64,000 bases of DNA from Spisula solida (lineage: Eukaryota > Mollusca > Bivalvia > Venerida > Mactridae), in NCBI GenBank assembly GCA_947247005.1, contig OX365945.1, forward strand, positions 34,216,551 to 34,280,550. The letters run 5' to 3'. The translations under genes were made by a program, and so were the position numbers. Numbering within the stretch: position 1 is the stretch's first letter; every line of letters starts with the position of its first letter. Under the pieces are notes generated by a model. The model was not told the origin of the DNA, did no database searches, and was given only the letters and a program-made list of their open reading frames with translations. Below, piece after piece: positions 63,201 through 63,980 of the stretch.

Positions 63201-63769
63201 ACCCATACATATAATGTTACACTCTATTATAGCTGCTGGAGTTATTCCTTCTACTTAAATATCCAGAACAGGCAGTCTTGTACTTTTCTTGTTTCAAGAA
63301 TGAATTTTATCTAAATAATAAATGTGTTGTGTTTGTTTCGTTGTGATCTTTGATGACTGCATGGATCATATTTAGGTCTTTGCATGCATGTAGAAGCAGG
63401 ATACAGACAAAATGGCCGCTGTAAAAGTTACAGTAATCACATGGTAACGTCGGGTAGGTAGAGTTTTGGTAGCAGTGAAACCAAAGTTTATATAGTATTG
63501 CAACAATGTAGTTTTGACTTTGGTATTTCAGACGATGACCTTGATGCATAAAACAAACAATGATTGGTGGCAGATACGTAAGAGTGACGGATCAGAAGGA
63601 TTCGTGCCAGCTAACTATGTCAAAGAGTACGAGCCAAAGGTCGTGAAGAAGGTCGTACAACGACCTGTCAAGGTCCCTGAAAAGGTCAAGGTAAAGAAGA
63701 CGGTGATGAAAAAAGAGGTTGTGAAAACAAAGACAGAGAAACCAAGCACATTAAGAAGAGCTCCCTCAG
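151..63769 (+). CDS. SPTBN5: Beta-heavy spectrin, partial gene (18 exons seen, both ends outside window)
   Basis: Spliced exons give 839 codons with unbroken phase (2518 nt). Seen: end of CH1 (residues 1-38, [16 protein letters not shown]), CH2 (about 50-160, [34 protein letters not shown]), spectrin repeat 1 (about 168-295), repeats 2-4, the first helices of repeat 5 (620-689), an acidic linker (690-742), SH3 (743-795, GFVPANYV near its end) and a Lys/Val-rich basic tail. Repeat tryptophans W312, W524 and W630, and glycines G432, G538 and G644, are spaced by 106 or 212, the canonical spectrin period. Known of the family: an SH3 domain inserted in repeat 5 marks beta-heavy spectrins, which pair with alpha-spectrin and cross-link actin beneath apical membranes. 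The start codon and CH1 beginning lie upstream; later repeats and any PH domain lie downstream. An ordinary beta-spectrin is excluded by the SH3. Orthology to SPTBN5/karst is inferred from architecture. Confidence 0.93.
271..870. repeat. 16-bp minisatellite, about 37 units
   Basis: Unit reads tgtattctatattt followed by A or G and then a. It repeats every 16 bp from 271 to 862, with a partial unit to 870. Almost the only variable site is the A/G; in order the units read AAGAAGAAGAAAGAGG then AAAAGAGGGAGGAGGG then AAAGG. It starts 6 bp after the donor of spectrin exon A. Confidence 0.95.
970..1215 (+). mobile_element. tRNA-derived SINE
   Basis: Head has a tRNA-like A box (tagcctagtggtagagc) and B box (ggttagagtcc) with normal spacing. 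A non-tRNA body follows, with ctccatatgattcaaatac, and an AT-rich end (aatattaaataaaaaa). The body section recurs near 27640. No tRNA fold, so not a tRNA gene. Confidence 0.7.
1216..2709. other. Intron 1 sequence without recognisable gene
   Basis: AT-rich intronic DNA. The only structure seen is a minus-strand B-box-like site near 2122-2146 (reverse of gaattcgaacctgtgaccc), probably a degraded SINE. Short open frames here have no recognisable content. Confidence 0.5.
2710..3321. repeat. 36-bp minisatellite, about 17 units
   Basis: Unit begins gactctgaacctatgctc and contains tttcaagtctgaatct, period 36. Central units carry ctccgaac instead of ctctgaac. Because 36 is a multiple of three and the unit lacks stops, both strands show open frames with 12-residue repeats ([12 protein letters not shown] on plus). 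It lies in intron 1, 92 bp before exon B. Confidence 0.95.
3413..3489 (+). CDS. Beta-heavy spectrin exon B (CH1-CH2 linker, CH2 start)
   Basis: 77 nt, residues 39-64. Acceptor tttgtatag; donor gtatgt at 3490, leaving phase 2. Acidic linker DEDDQSSEK then [16 protein letters not shown], the opening of the second CH domain. A later GT at 3494 would break the reading frame into the next exon. Confidence 0.93.
3490..5814. other. Start of the 18.3-kb intron 2
   Basis: No gene seen. It holds a SINE-like segment (listed separately) and two T-runs at about 5288-5335. Open frames are short and unrelated to known proteins. Confidence 0.55.
4585..4790 (+). mobile_element. Degenerate tRNA-derived SINE
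   Basis: A-box-like cattagcttagagtgtcc is followed at tRNA spacing by B-box-like caggttccttgc, then a body and an A-rich stretch. More diverged than the copy at 970. Confidence 0.5.
5815..5838 (+). repeat. Left terminal inverted repeat, copy 1
   Basis: Begins CGGCTAAAACACGGTATT; exactly complementary to 12331-12354 over 24 bp, after which the arms diverge (G against A). Confidence 0.95.
6002..6729 (+). promoter_or_regulatory. Left subterminal 14-bp motif cluster, copy 1
   Basis: GTTACAGACACTAC occurs exactly at 6002-6015, 6355-6368 and 6716-6729, all plus, about 190 to 900 bp from the left end. Repeated subterminal words of this kind are transposase-binding sites in several DNA transposons; that role is inferred. 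Confidence 0.8.
6802..8670 (+). pseudogene. LINE reverse transcriptase with C-terminal zinc-knuckle segment, copy 1
   Basis: The frame is open from 6802, and RT homology begins before the first Met (6956) with INPIPK and [12 protein letters not shown]. Palm motifs present: [31 protein letters not shown] and the catalytic [10 protein letters not shown]. The frame ends at 8210-8212 (TAG); the protein resumes in the -1 frame through 8299-8670, with [18 protein letters not shown], a Cys/His cluster usual after LINE RTs. The junction carries TTTAAAA at 8203-8209 in slippery register. Without an endonuclease domain it is not autonomous. Not a group II intron or telomerase RT: the motif order and zinc cluster are those of non-LTR elements. 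Confidence 0.88.
6802..8985 (+). mobile_element. 5'-truncated non-LTR retrotransposon (LINE) inside TIR element copy 1
   Basis: Reverse-transcriptase homology starts abruptly after a stop codon at about 6799, with no endonuclease domain upstream. The 3' end is a non-coding tail ending aataaagaatatatatat, 5-10 bp from the stop codon of the opposing decayed gene. A LINE that inserted in the DNA transposon before it was copied is the simplest reading. Exact 5' boundary unknown. Confidence 0.75.
8991..10455 (-). pseudogene. Decayed minus-strand gene of the TIR element, copy 1
   Basis: Protein-like segments in changing frames, broken by stops: about 10270-10455 ([20 protein letters not shown], basic), about 9975-10135 ([19 protein letters not shown] and [17 protein letters not shown]), about 9490-9560 ([13 protein letters not shown]), about 9180-9215 ([11 protein letters not shown]) and 8991-9176 ([20 protein letters not shown]). 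Order and style recall a family of uncharacterised mobile-element proteins of invertebrates and fish with a basic N-terminus and a small C-terminal barrel; that link is from memory. It may be the remains of the element's own transposition gene. Confidence 0.5.
10851..11763. promoter_or_regulatory. Right subterminal 14-bp motif cluster, copy 1
   Basis: The same exact 14-mer at 10851-10864 (minus), 11200-11213 (plus), 11586-11599 (minus) and 11750-11763 (plus), between 590 and 1500 bp from the right end. Confidence 0.8.
12331..12354 (-). repeat. Right terminal inverted repeat, copy 1
   Basis: Ends ACCGTGTTTTAGCCG, the reverse complement of the left end, followed directly by the TTA duplication. 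Confidence 0.95.
12358..15520. other. Intron 2, middle part, no gene seen
   Basis: AT-rich DNA. Around 13230-13460 is a degraded dispersed-repeat-like stretch; 14899-14952 forms an imperfect hairpin (caggcccctttcacaca against tgtgcgaatggggcctg); 15020-15040 holds a minus-strand B-box-like site, probably a SINE remnant. Nothing coding recognised. Confidence 0.5.
15523..15785. repeat. 25-bp minisatellite, about 10 units
   Basis: Unit agcaaatggattcc plus aaatttgatgt, period 25, with small deletions in the right half. The minus strand shows accidental open frames of repeated [20 protein letters not shown] text. Confidence 0.9.
15838..16095 (+). mobile_element. tRNA-derived SINE with A-rich tail
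   Basis: A box tggtccagtggtttgtgc, B box ggtttggttcc, then a conserved body (cacatgcggtcatgagaaat, ctggttccttgtcagg) and tail gctaaacccaaataaacaaa. The same family appears reversed at 17560 and 25650. Confidence 0.8.
16495..16612 (+). repeat. Dispersed repeat family C, copy 1
   Basis: Shares gcaggagatctggcat and the preceding block with 35590-35815 and 60590-60925; shortest of the three copies. Confidence 0.65.
17190..17289. repeat. 50-bp direct tandem duplication
   Basis: Two 50-bp copies with two differences, each containing the palindrome-rich taggccattaggcctgagc. Confidence 0.95.
17560..17695 (-). mobile_element. SINE fragment, reversed
   Basis: Ends ctaaccactggaccacaga, the reverse complement of the SINE A-box region; starts with the reversed tail block cacctaaccagttttcatgg. 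Confidence 0.65.
18035..18515. repeat. Degenerate minisatellite of about 26- and 52-bp units
   Basis: Alternates two related half-units, one with ttcatgaaccctcagaccc and one with ataggcttatgaacaagcag; the outer copies are more diverged. Confidence 0.9.
18516..20734. other. Intron 2, right part, no gene seen
   Basis: AT-rich sequence. A SINE-tail-like piece (ctataactgaaatactgttg) lies at 19858-19878. No coding signal recognised. Confidence 0.5.
20735..21002. repeat. Degenerate 35- to 37-bp minisatellite, about 7 units
   Basis: Repeats gttaagaattacctccctt followed by tttttgggacaa with small length changes. Confidence 0.85.
21460..21718. mobile_element. MITE-like inverted-repeat element
   Basis: Inverted ends of about 38 bp beginning GGGTGGTATTCACAAAGC, with a possible 3-bp duplication CTG at 21457-21459 and 21719-21721. 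No coding capacity. Related ends occur at 63840. Confidence 0.8.
21781..21861 (+). CDS. Beta-heavy spectrin exon C (CH2)
   Basis: 81 nt, residues 64-91, acceptor tctatttacag, donor gtaggg. Encodes [19 protein letters not shown] and ALIHAH, the core of CH2. It follows an 18.3-kb intron that contains transposon copy 1. Confidence 0.94.
21952..22155. mobile_element. pogo/mariner-like MITE with TA target site
   Basis: Left end TA-CAGTACAACCTCTCAG and right end GATAGGTTGCACTG-TA are imperfect inverted repeats flanked by TA (21950-21951 and 22156-22157), as in pogo/mariner elements. No transposase. It contains the hairpin at 22073-22139. Confidence 0.65.
22073..22139. repeat. Perfect 31-bp inverted repeat with 5-nt loop
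   Basis: Arms 22073-22103 and 22109-22139 are exact complements (cagcaaccctctgtag at the outer end) with loop ataac. Confidence 0.97.
22158..22620. other. Intron 3, remainder
   Basis: Nothing recognisable apart from the acceptor tract of exon D; the open frame at 22186-22503 has no recognisable content. Confidence 0.5.
22625..22740 (+). CDS. Beta-heavy spectrin exon D (CH2)
   Basis: 116 nt, residues 91-129, acceptor ttctttcag, donor gtaaat. Encodes [12 protein letters not shown] and [20 protein letters not shown], standard CH2 helices. Confidence 0.94.
22917..23058. repeat. 36-bp tandem repeat, 4 units
   Basis: Unit tatggcggttggtcatgagc followed by agcagatggcccctag, period 36, inside intron 4 within a longer dispersed-repeat-like block (22810-23160). 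Confidence 0.9.
23160..24384. other. Intron 4, remainder
   Basis: AT-rich. A short duplication of aaggtagttttacatg lies at 23446 and 23471; 23885-23935 shares gacagggaaggcagca with the 53-bp array region at 36400. No gene seen. Confidence 0.5.
24385..24497 (+). CDS. Beta-heavy spectrin exon E (end of CH2)
   Basis: 113 nt, residues 130-167, acceptor tgattacag, donor gtaact, leaving phase 0. Encodes [20 protein letters not shown] then HYFAKMK and GGKRIAK. Confidence 0.94.
24635..24830 (+). mobile_element. tRNA-derived SINE
   Basis: B box gggttcgattttcc with an upstream A-box-like cggtcaagtgaataacgc, followed by a non-tRNA body. In intron 5. Confidence 0.55.
24831..25348. other. Intron 5, remainder
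   Basis: No gene or repeat recognised; T-rich before the acceptor of exon F. Confidence 0.5.
25349..25536 (+). CDS. Beta-heavy spectrin exon F (spectrin repeat 1)
   Basis: 188 nt, residues 168-230, acceptor attttcag, donor gtaagt. Encodes [20 protein letters not shown] (W192) and [12 protein letters not shown], characteristic of beta-spectrin repeat 1. Confidence 0.94.
25650..25865 (-). mobile_element. tRNA-derived SINE, reversed
   Basis: The right end ctaaccactggaccacg is the reverse of the A-box region; cacaaggaaccagca and cacatgtgaatgaaaatt match the reversed body of the SINE at 15838. Confidence 0.7.
25966..26130. repeat. 75-bp tandem duplication
   Basis: The block gggcctagataaagctagac recurs at 25976 and 26051 with nearly identical flanks; a third partial unit starts near 26126. 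Confidence 0.9.
26407..26589 (+). CDS. Beta-heavy spectrin exon G (spectrin repeat 1)
   Basis: 183 nt, residues 230-291, acceptor gattttcag, donor gtaaat. Encodes [20 protein letters not shown] and [20 protein letters not shown], the second half of repeat 1. The frame is open upstream of 26407, but splicing fixes the exon start. Confidence 0.94.
26640..26930. repeat. Degenerate G/T-rich minisatellite of about 24 bp
   Basis: Imperfect units around ggttctggtccaggt and gtaagaggaca. The plus-strand open frame of Gly/Ser/Pro text here is an artefact of the unit length. Intron 7. Confidence 0.75.
27339..27381 (+). CDS. Beta-heavy spectrin exon H (43-nt small exon)
   Basis: Only 43 nt, residues 291-305 ([14 protein letters not shown]), joining repeats 1 and 2. 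Acceptor aatttcag, donor gtgagt. The sequence matches the strongly conserved beta-spectrin repeat 1/2 boundary. Confidence 0.92.
27480..27780 (+). mobile_element. Dispersed element sharing a SINE body
   Basis: Carries tgtgactgagtactctccat and a related continuation that matches the body of the SINE at 970, ending attgaataaaatcc. The tRNA-like head is not recognisable. Intron 8. Confidence 0.5.
27946..28077 (+). CDS. Beta-heavy spectrin exon I (spectrin repeat 2)
   Basis: 132 nt, 44 codons, residues 306-349, phase 0 at both ends; acceptor acatgtttag, donor gtaagc. RESWL carries the repeat tryptophan W312; [15 protein letters not shown] is a helix B segment. The downstream 3.4-kb intron holds the 2.7-kb transposon. 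Confidence 0.93.
28635..31337. mobile_element. 2703-bp DNA transposon with long inverted ends
   Basis: Ends ATAGGGTGTTTCATTTTTTG and its complement, extending as imperfect inverted repeats for about 380 bp (28635-29010 against 30958-31337). A perfect 6-bp target duplication GATGCA flanks it (28629-28634 and 31338-31343). The interior holds a broken minus-strand coding region. A 6-bp duplication and ends near AYAGGG recall the IS3EU superfamily, from memory and unproven. Sits in intron 9. Confidence 0.85.
29370..29830 (-). pseudogene. Decayed transposon gene fragment
   Basis: On the minus strand about 29396-29493 reads [12 protein letters not shown] then [17 protein letters not shown], a motif I associate with transposase-like invertebrate proteins; stops and frame changes follow on both sides. 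Upstream, to about 29830, fragments such as [19 protein letters not shown] look protein-like but cannot be assigned. Plus-strand open frames over the same DNA are not credible. Confidence 0.45.
31473..31555 (+). CDS. Beta-heavy spectrin exon J (repeat 2), GC donor
   Basis: 83 nt, residues 350-377, acceptor tgttttacag. Encodes [20 protein letters not shown]. The only in-frame join uses a GC donor, gcaagt at 31556-31561; the GT three bases on (gttaac) would shift the frame of the next exon. With the GC donor the spacing from W312 to the equivalent residue of repeat 3 (418) is exactly 106. Confidence 0.9.
32031..32424. repeat. Dispersed repeat family A, copy 1
   Basis: Starts agtcccctactggttt and ends accggttggggact, so the outer 15 bp are inverted. 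Inside, a block of about 170 bp with ctggatcctgacataactc and gttgctatggcaacag occurs twice. Just inside the left end lies a short hairpin (agtcccc against ggggact). Intron 10. Confidence 0.85.
32425..32599. other. Intron 10, short unmarked stretch
   Basis: No feature recognised. Confidence 0.4.
32600..32867. repeat. 98-bp tandem duplication ending at a splice acceptor
   Basis: aacatactrtattwgctct starts units at 32600, 32698 and 32796. The third is internally shortened and runs into the ttgtttcag acceptor of exon K; the first two lack an equivalent acceptor. Confidence 0.9.
32870..33008 (+). CDS. Beta-heavy spectrin exon K (repeats 2/3)
   Basis: 139 nt, residues 377-423, acceptor ttgtttcag, donor gtacgt. 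Encodes [19 protein letters not shown] and [19 protein letters not shown]. Residue 418, where repeats normally carry Trp, is Glu. The acceptor lies at the end of a 98-bp tandem duplication. Confidence 0.92.
33009..33969. other. Intron 11
   Basis: A block at 33190-33350 (tccaggaaaactggttaggt) resembles the SINE body seen at 41990. Nothing coding. Confidence 0.45.
33970..34178 (+). CDS. Beta-heavy spectrin exon L (spectrin repeat 3)
   Basis: 209 nt, residues 424-493, acceptor attaaacag, donor gtaagc. Encodes [20 protein letters not shown] (G432) and [15 protein letters not shown]. Confidence 0.92.
34179..34669. other. Intron 12
   Basis: 491 bp, nothing recognised besides splice signals. Confidence 0.5.
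34670..34847 (+). CDS. Beta-heavy spectrin exon M (repeats 3/4), GC donor
   Basis: 178 nt, residues 493-552, acceptor ttatttcag. Encodes [19 protein letters not shown] (W524) and ACVLLKRHE. Donor is gcaagt at 34848; using the next GT (34852) makes the following exon hit a stop at once. With the GC donor the join reads RHE-QIEAEM and keeps the 106-residue period (G538 to G644). Confidence 0.9.
34848..35276. other. Intron 13 (GC-AG)
   Basis: 429 bp, starts gcaagt and ends ctatag. The block at 34930-35120 (ggtcaaggtcaacatgacct) looks like an old dispersed repeat. Confidence 0.75.
35277..35477 (+). CDS. Beta-heavy spectrin exon N (spectrin repeat 4)
   Basis: 201 nt, 67 codons, residues 553-619, acceptor cgtctatag, donor gttaga. 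Encodes [20 protein letters not shown] and [20 protein letters not shown], helices B and C of repeat 4. Confidence 0.93.
35590..35815 (+). repeat. Dispersed repeat family C, copy 2
   Basis: Shares aggttccagtatgtc, agactcatgcatgatgcagg and agatcaggcatgtatg with 60590-60925 in the same order. Intron 14. Confidence 0.8.
36100..36290. repeat. 30-bp minisatellite, about 6 units
   Basis: Unit atgttctccacatgtggaga plus agctgcggtt; each unit contains the palindrome ccacatgtgg. Confidence 0.85.
36412..36702. repeat. 53-bp minisatellite, about 5 units
   Basis: gagcacagaaaacataaa recurs at 36439, 36492, 36545, 36598 and 36652. The minus frame is accidentally open. It ends 40 bp before exon O. Confidence 0.9.
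36743..36952 (+). CDS. Beta-heavy spectrin exon O (start of spectrin repeat 5)
   Basis: 210 nt, 70 codons, residues 620-689, acceptor tatatttacag, donor gtaagt. [16 protein letters not shown] holds W630; [20 protein letters not shown] holds G644. The repeat is then interrupted by the linker and SH3. Confidence 0.94.
37264..37368 (+). CDS. Beta-heavy spectrin exon P (acidic linker)
   Basis: 105 nt, 35 codons, residues 690-724, acceptor tttgttttcag, donor gtataa. Glu/Asp-rich ([20 protein letters not shown]), without spectrin heptads; it is the hinge before the SH3. Assignment rests on phase and position more than on motif. Confidence 0.82.
38122..38401. repeat. Dispersed repeat family B, copy 1
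   Basis: TTATGCCCCC at 38122 and its complement GGGGGCATAA at 38367-38376 form inverted ends; a shared flank gcgtttattgaacgcagtc follows. Contains gtccgtccgttcgtccgtcc. Intron 16. Confidence 0.8.
38578..39121. repeat. 45-bp minisatellite, about 12 units
   Basis: Unit includes ggataagcacagaattagat and tctatggtgatttcataag, period 45. The plus frame is open over most of it (15-residue repeats). It ends about 185 bp before exon Q and has no splice signals that would make it coding. Confidence 0.93.
39308..39415 (+). CDS. Beta-heavy spectrin exon Q (linker and first half of SH3)
   Basis: 108 nt, 36 codons, residues 725-760, acceptor taatatttcag, donor gtaagc. After linker [14 protein letters not shown] the SH3 begins at [11 protein letters not shown] (the usual ALYDY position) and stops at EKGE just before the next strand. 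Confidence 0.9.
39598..39892. repeat. Dispersed repeat family B, copy 2
   Basis: Shares aggaggcatatagtgattg, catctactgat and gcatttattgaacgcagtc with the copies at 38122 and 49018. Confidence 0.75.
39893..40383. other. Unmarked part of intron 17
   Basis: AT-rich, nothing recognised. Confidence 0.45.
40384..40692. repeat. 37-bp minisatellite, about 8 units
   Basis: Unit ttccattgaggaaagctgtc then agacctgattccacatt, period 37, with an insertion in the penultimate unit. Confidence 0.92.
40697..40873. mobile_element. Inverted-repeat (foldback/MITE-like) element
   Basis: Arms of about 50 bp: cagatatttcatgtctgttt and gtcaaaactattgtccc on the left are matched in reverse on the right (gggacaatagttttgac, aacagacttgaaataactg). 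No coding. Confidence 0.8.
40874..41356. other. Unmarked part of intron 17
   Basis: Nothing recognised; a 63-codon open frame at 40950 has no recognisable content. Confidence 0.45.
41357..41833. mobile_element. MITE-like element of about 477 bp
   Basis: Left end taccataaaagtcttaata and right end tattaagacttttacggta are inverted repeats of about 27 bp with two to three differences, each followed inward by a C-rich (gcccc) block. Confidence 0.75.
41870..42105 (+). mobile_element. tRNA-derived SINE with A-rich tail
   Basis: B box gggttcgattcccgg, body with acttgcggagaagttac and ccaggaaaacaggttagatg, tail acaaaacaaataaacaaata. Confidence 0.8.
42326..43790. repeat. 42-bp minisatellite, about 33 units, bounded by longer units
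   Basis: Core unit has gggactgggataccatact and gtctctaccgtcatgttaca, period 42. Both outermost units are 21 bp longer, carrying tctcacattgatctgttt between the two halves of the core. Marked variants recur 9 units apart (cagtaggg at 42598 and 42976) and 11 units apart (ccgtaatg at 42825 and 43287), showing block duplication. Since 42 is a multiple of three and stops are rare, several frames on both strands are open; none is taken as a gene, except that the GPCR end reads into the right-hand unit. Confidence 0.95.
43724..45412 (-). CDS. Class A (rhodopsin-like) G-protein-coupled receptor, intronless
   Basis: 562 residues. The N-terminus (1-28) is short, with N-glycosylation sites (NNT). Seven hydrophobic segments: TM1 29-53 (GLLGNTAVI), TM2 about 66-90 (NLCITDLSN), TM3 about 102-125 ending LDRYQAV (126-128 DRY), TM4 about 146-168, TM5 about 191-214 (FLIPGIIL), TM6 about 250-272 and TM7 about 290-310 (NPLIY 304-308). 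C102 or C104 can pair with C179 of extracellular loop 2. TM6 reads ICTTPF, so the usual CWxP Trp is Thr. The tail (about 330-562) is long and low-complexity, with Pro-rich text and tandem NYNRED units; its last 22 codons lie in the minisatellite. Ligand unknown; the TM3-ICL2 text suggests a GPR161- or amine-receptor-like orphan, weakly. Nested antisense in spectrin intron 17. Start chosen at MMDLSNN; the second Met is equally possible. Confidence 0.93.
   Translation of the reverse strand: MMDLSNNTNDNNTQYDDNMPDLRSKYQTILAALFLLITIIFGLLGNTAVIAVVCMQRTMRREASNLLIVNLCITDLSNTVFVMSSAFIALVSDEWTLGTVWCDCICAINYCLIIVSMLTLCCISLDRYQAVMYPLLYRIKIKRKHMMMVILYTWIQGITFGLAPSVSGWVSYDYWEAICAIQWHLYHPDSVIYVVLAFALCFLIPGIILIHCYVKILKEVKKQKAHLKFNVSGDSQTNERNKRKVSDRTKIVWSLLVVVLAYFICTTPFSVTKLIKVIVHDTNFIPGPINLTASLLGYVASAINPLIYGIFRRDFRMAYKNLLCTVLLGRKYPADYDMPTSASHTRTITQANHCTNHDEDMNGLESVLQELEKSKKMENRHPSPILPQQFKHPSSTVPIQYKNSSPTLPIQFNNINFNREENINYNREDSMNYNREDGTNYNREDSTNYNREDSINYNREDSINYNQQENGENIKITDEERKLKNHTDTSKLESTLNALEISMKTENEHFSQTLPAQLFNNINYKPQDNGNDTAIREEQKDDGRDSTVSFKQINVRPVPPVT
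44014..44170 (-). repeat. 24-bp coding repeat in GPCR tail
   Basis: atcttcacggttatagttgat-type units repeat every 24 bp on the plus strand, encoding about seven [11 protein letters not shown] octapeptides on the minus strand without frame breaks. Confidence 0.92.
45413..46847. other. Region upstream of the GPCR gene
   Basis: It should contain the GPCR promoter, but no clear TATA or initiator is seen. From about 45700 (aagatggcgtccaagatgga) to 46760 the text looks like an old dispersed repeat; no coding recognised. Confidence 0.45.
46848..47257. repeat. Dispersed repeat family A, copy 2
   Basis: Starts agtcccctaccggttt and ends aaaccggtaggggact, a perfect 16-bp inverted pair. The internal 170-bp block is doubled as in copy 1. 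Confidence 0.88.
47258..47904. other. Unmarked part of intron 17
   Basis: Nothing recognised. Confidence 0.45.
47905..48061. mobile_element. Foldback/MITE-like element
   Basis: Arms of about 65 bp: ctgttcgcgtattttgtctg and ataaaacacgggcatgagtt on the left match the reverse of gtacccgtgttttatttatc and acaaaatacaagaacag on the right. Confidence 0.8.
48062..49017. other. Unmarked part of intron 17
   Basis: AT-rich, no gene or repeat recognised. Confidence 0.45.
49018..49325. repeat. Dispersed repeat family B, copy 3
   Basis: Begins tttttatgcccggcatctac, contains ggaggcatatagtgattc, ends gcatttattgaacacagtc. Confidence 0.78.
49326..49992. other. Unmarked part of intron 17
   Basis: Nothing recognised before the 34-bp array. 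Confidence 0.45.
49993..51757. repeat. 34-bp minisatellite, about 52 units
   Basis: Unit catacatacaatttacccg then tcaaaggatgctta, period 34. Variable positions: gcttaac or gctaaac, atttacc or attaacc, and ccgtc, ctgtc or ccctc. The left part favours attaacc, the right part atttacc. Open frames are accidental (34 is not a multiple of three). Confidence 0.97.
51758..52302. other. Unmarked part of intron 17
   Basis: AT-rich, nothing recognised. Confidence 0.45.
52303..52402. repeat. Host tandem unit, left part, interrupted by TIR element copy 2
   Basis: Matches 58986-59080 almost perfectly (ttgaacacacctaccgatga and following). The unit continues after the element at 58943. The last three bases (ATA) are the target duplication. 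Confidence 0.93.
52403..52426 (+). repeat. Left terminal inverted repeat, copy 2
   Basis: Same 24 bp as in copy 1; preceded by ATA. Confidence 0.95.
52590..53317 (+). promoter_or_regulatory. Left subterminal motif cluster, copy 2
   Basis: GTTACAGACACTAC at 52590-52603, 52943-52956 and 53304-53317, the positions of copy 1 shifted by 46588. Confidence 0.8.
53390..55258 (+). pseudogene. LINE reverse transcriptase, copy 2
   Basis: Translations of 53544-54800 and 54887-55258 are identical to those of copy 1, including the YADD motif, the TAG at 54798-54800 and the slippery-register TTTAAAA at 54791-54797. The shared break predates the duplication or is functional. Confidence 0.88.
53390..55573 (+). 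mobile_element. 5'-truncated LINE inside TIR element copy 2
   Basis: Identical in content to the LINE of copy 1, at the same internal position, showing that it travelled with the element. Confidence 0.75.
55579..57043 (-). pseudogene. Decayed minus-strand gene of the TIR element, copy 2
   Basis: Same broken frames as copy 1 (55579-55764 and 55787-55984 are the longest). No new damage seen between copies, in line with recent movement. Confidence 0.5.
57439..58351. promoter_or_regulatory. Right subterminal motif cluster, copy 2
   Basis: Same 14-mer at 57439-57452 (minus), 57788-57801 (plus), 58174-58187 (minus) and 58338-58351 (plus). Confidence 0.8.
58919..58942 (-). repeat. Right terminal inverted repeat, copy 2
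   Basis: Complement of the left end; followed by ATA. Confidence 0.95.
58943..59114. repeat. Rest of interrupted host unit plus intact second unit (empty site)
   Basis: 58943-58985 completes the interrupted unit (ggctccttcaggctattgaa); 58986-59114 is an intact unit in which ttcatata runs directly into acaatgttataggctcc. Unit length about 135 bp. Confidence 0.9.
59115..59962. other. Unmarked part of intron 17
   Basis: AT-rich; aaggttaaaataaggtaaaa-like short repeats near 59180. No gene. Confidence 0.45.
59963..60040. repeat. Short inverted repeat gacgtcgcg
   Basis: gacgtcgcg at 59964 and cgcgacgtc at 60031, each next to a gtaataaagc-type word that is direct, not inverted. Confidence 0.6.
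60144..60282. mobile_element. Palindromic foldback element
   Basis: Arms of about 65 bp meet almost without a loop at gctcggcagagc. The left arm has ttccacattgaatttattaa, the right arm its near-exact complement. Confidence 0.8.
60590..60925 (+). repeat. Dispersed repeat family C, copy 3
   Basis: Longest copy; contains aggttccagtatgtccaaga and cgcatgatgcaggagatctg, matching 35590-35815 and in part 16495-16612. Confidence 0.8.
60926..62305. other. Unmarked part of intron 17
   Basis: AT-rich with no recognised gene, RNA or repeat. Confidence 0.45.
62306..62535. repeat. Dispersed repeat family A, copy 3 (single internal block)
   Basis: Degenerate left end aagtctccaaccagttt, one copy of the ctgacataactcaaac block, right end aaaccggtgaggggact. 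The other two copies have the block twice. Confidence 0.8.
62913..62982. repeat. Hairpin with 25/26-bp arms
   Basis: ccctttggtgcaacaaggtt (62913 on) is matched by its complement ending at 62982, with one bulged base and a 19-nt AT-rich loop. Confidence 0.9.
62983..63531. other. End of intron 17
   Basis: No feature besides the acceptor of exon R. Confidence 0.5.
63532..63769 (+). CDS. Beta-heavy spectrin exon R (second half of SH3, basic tail)
   Basis: 238 nt, residues 761-839, acceptor tggtatttcag. Completes the SH3 with [20 protein letters not shown], then a Lys/Val-rich stretch ([20 protein letters not shown]). The donor is placed at gttggt (63770); reading on reaches a stop at 63781, so this end is the least certain of the exon boundaries. 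Confidence 0.85.
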
Positions 63770-63838
63770 GTTGGTACAGCTGATTATAATCCACTATGAT
63801 CTGAGCTCACATAGCCTTAGGACTATTAGTACCTTTTT

Positions 63839-63980
63839 CAGGGGTGGTATTCAATATTGATCTTACTTGACTTAAAGTTCAGGACAACCAATCAGATCAC
63901 ACCCTATTAAACTCTTGGTTAGAAAAAGGCCGTATGATTGGCTATCCTTATTCTTCAATTAAATTGAATATCACCACTGG
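63839..63980. mobile_element. Small MITE related to that at 21460
   Basis: Left end caggggtggtattcaat and right end attgaatatcaccactg are imperfect inverted repeats; the interior has paired aaccaatcag and tgattggct. Lies in intron 18. Confidence 0.7.

Larger units (their letters stand above)
39416..63531. other. Intron 17, 24.1 kb, splitting the SH3 domain
   Basis: GT-AG, phase 0. Contains the antisense GPCR gene, TIR element copy 2, three large minisatellites and many small elements, listed separately. Confidence 0.88.
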
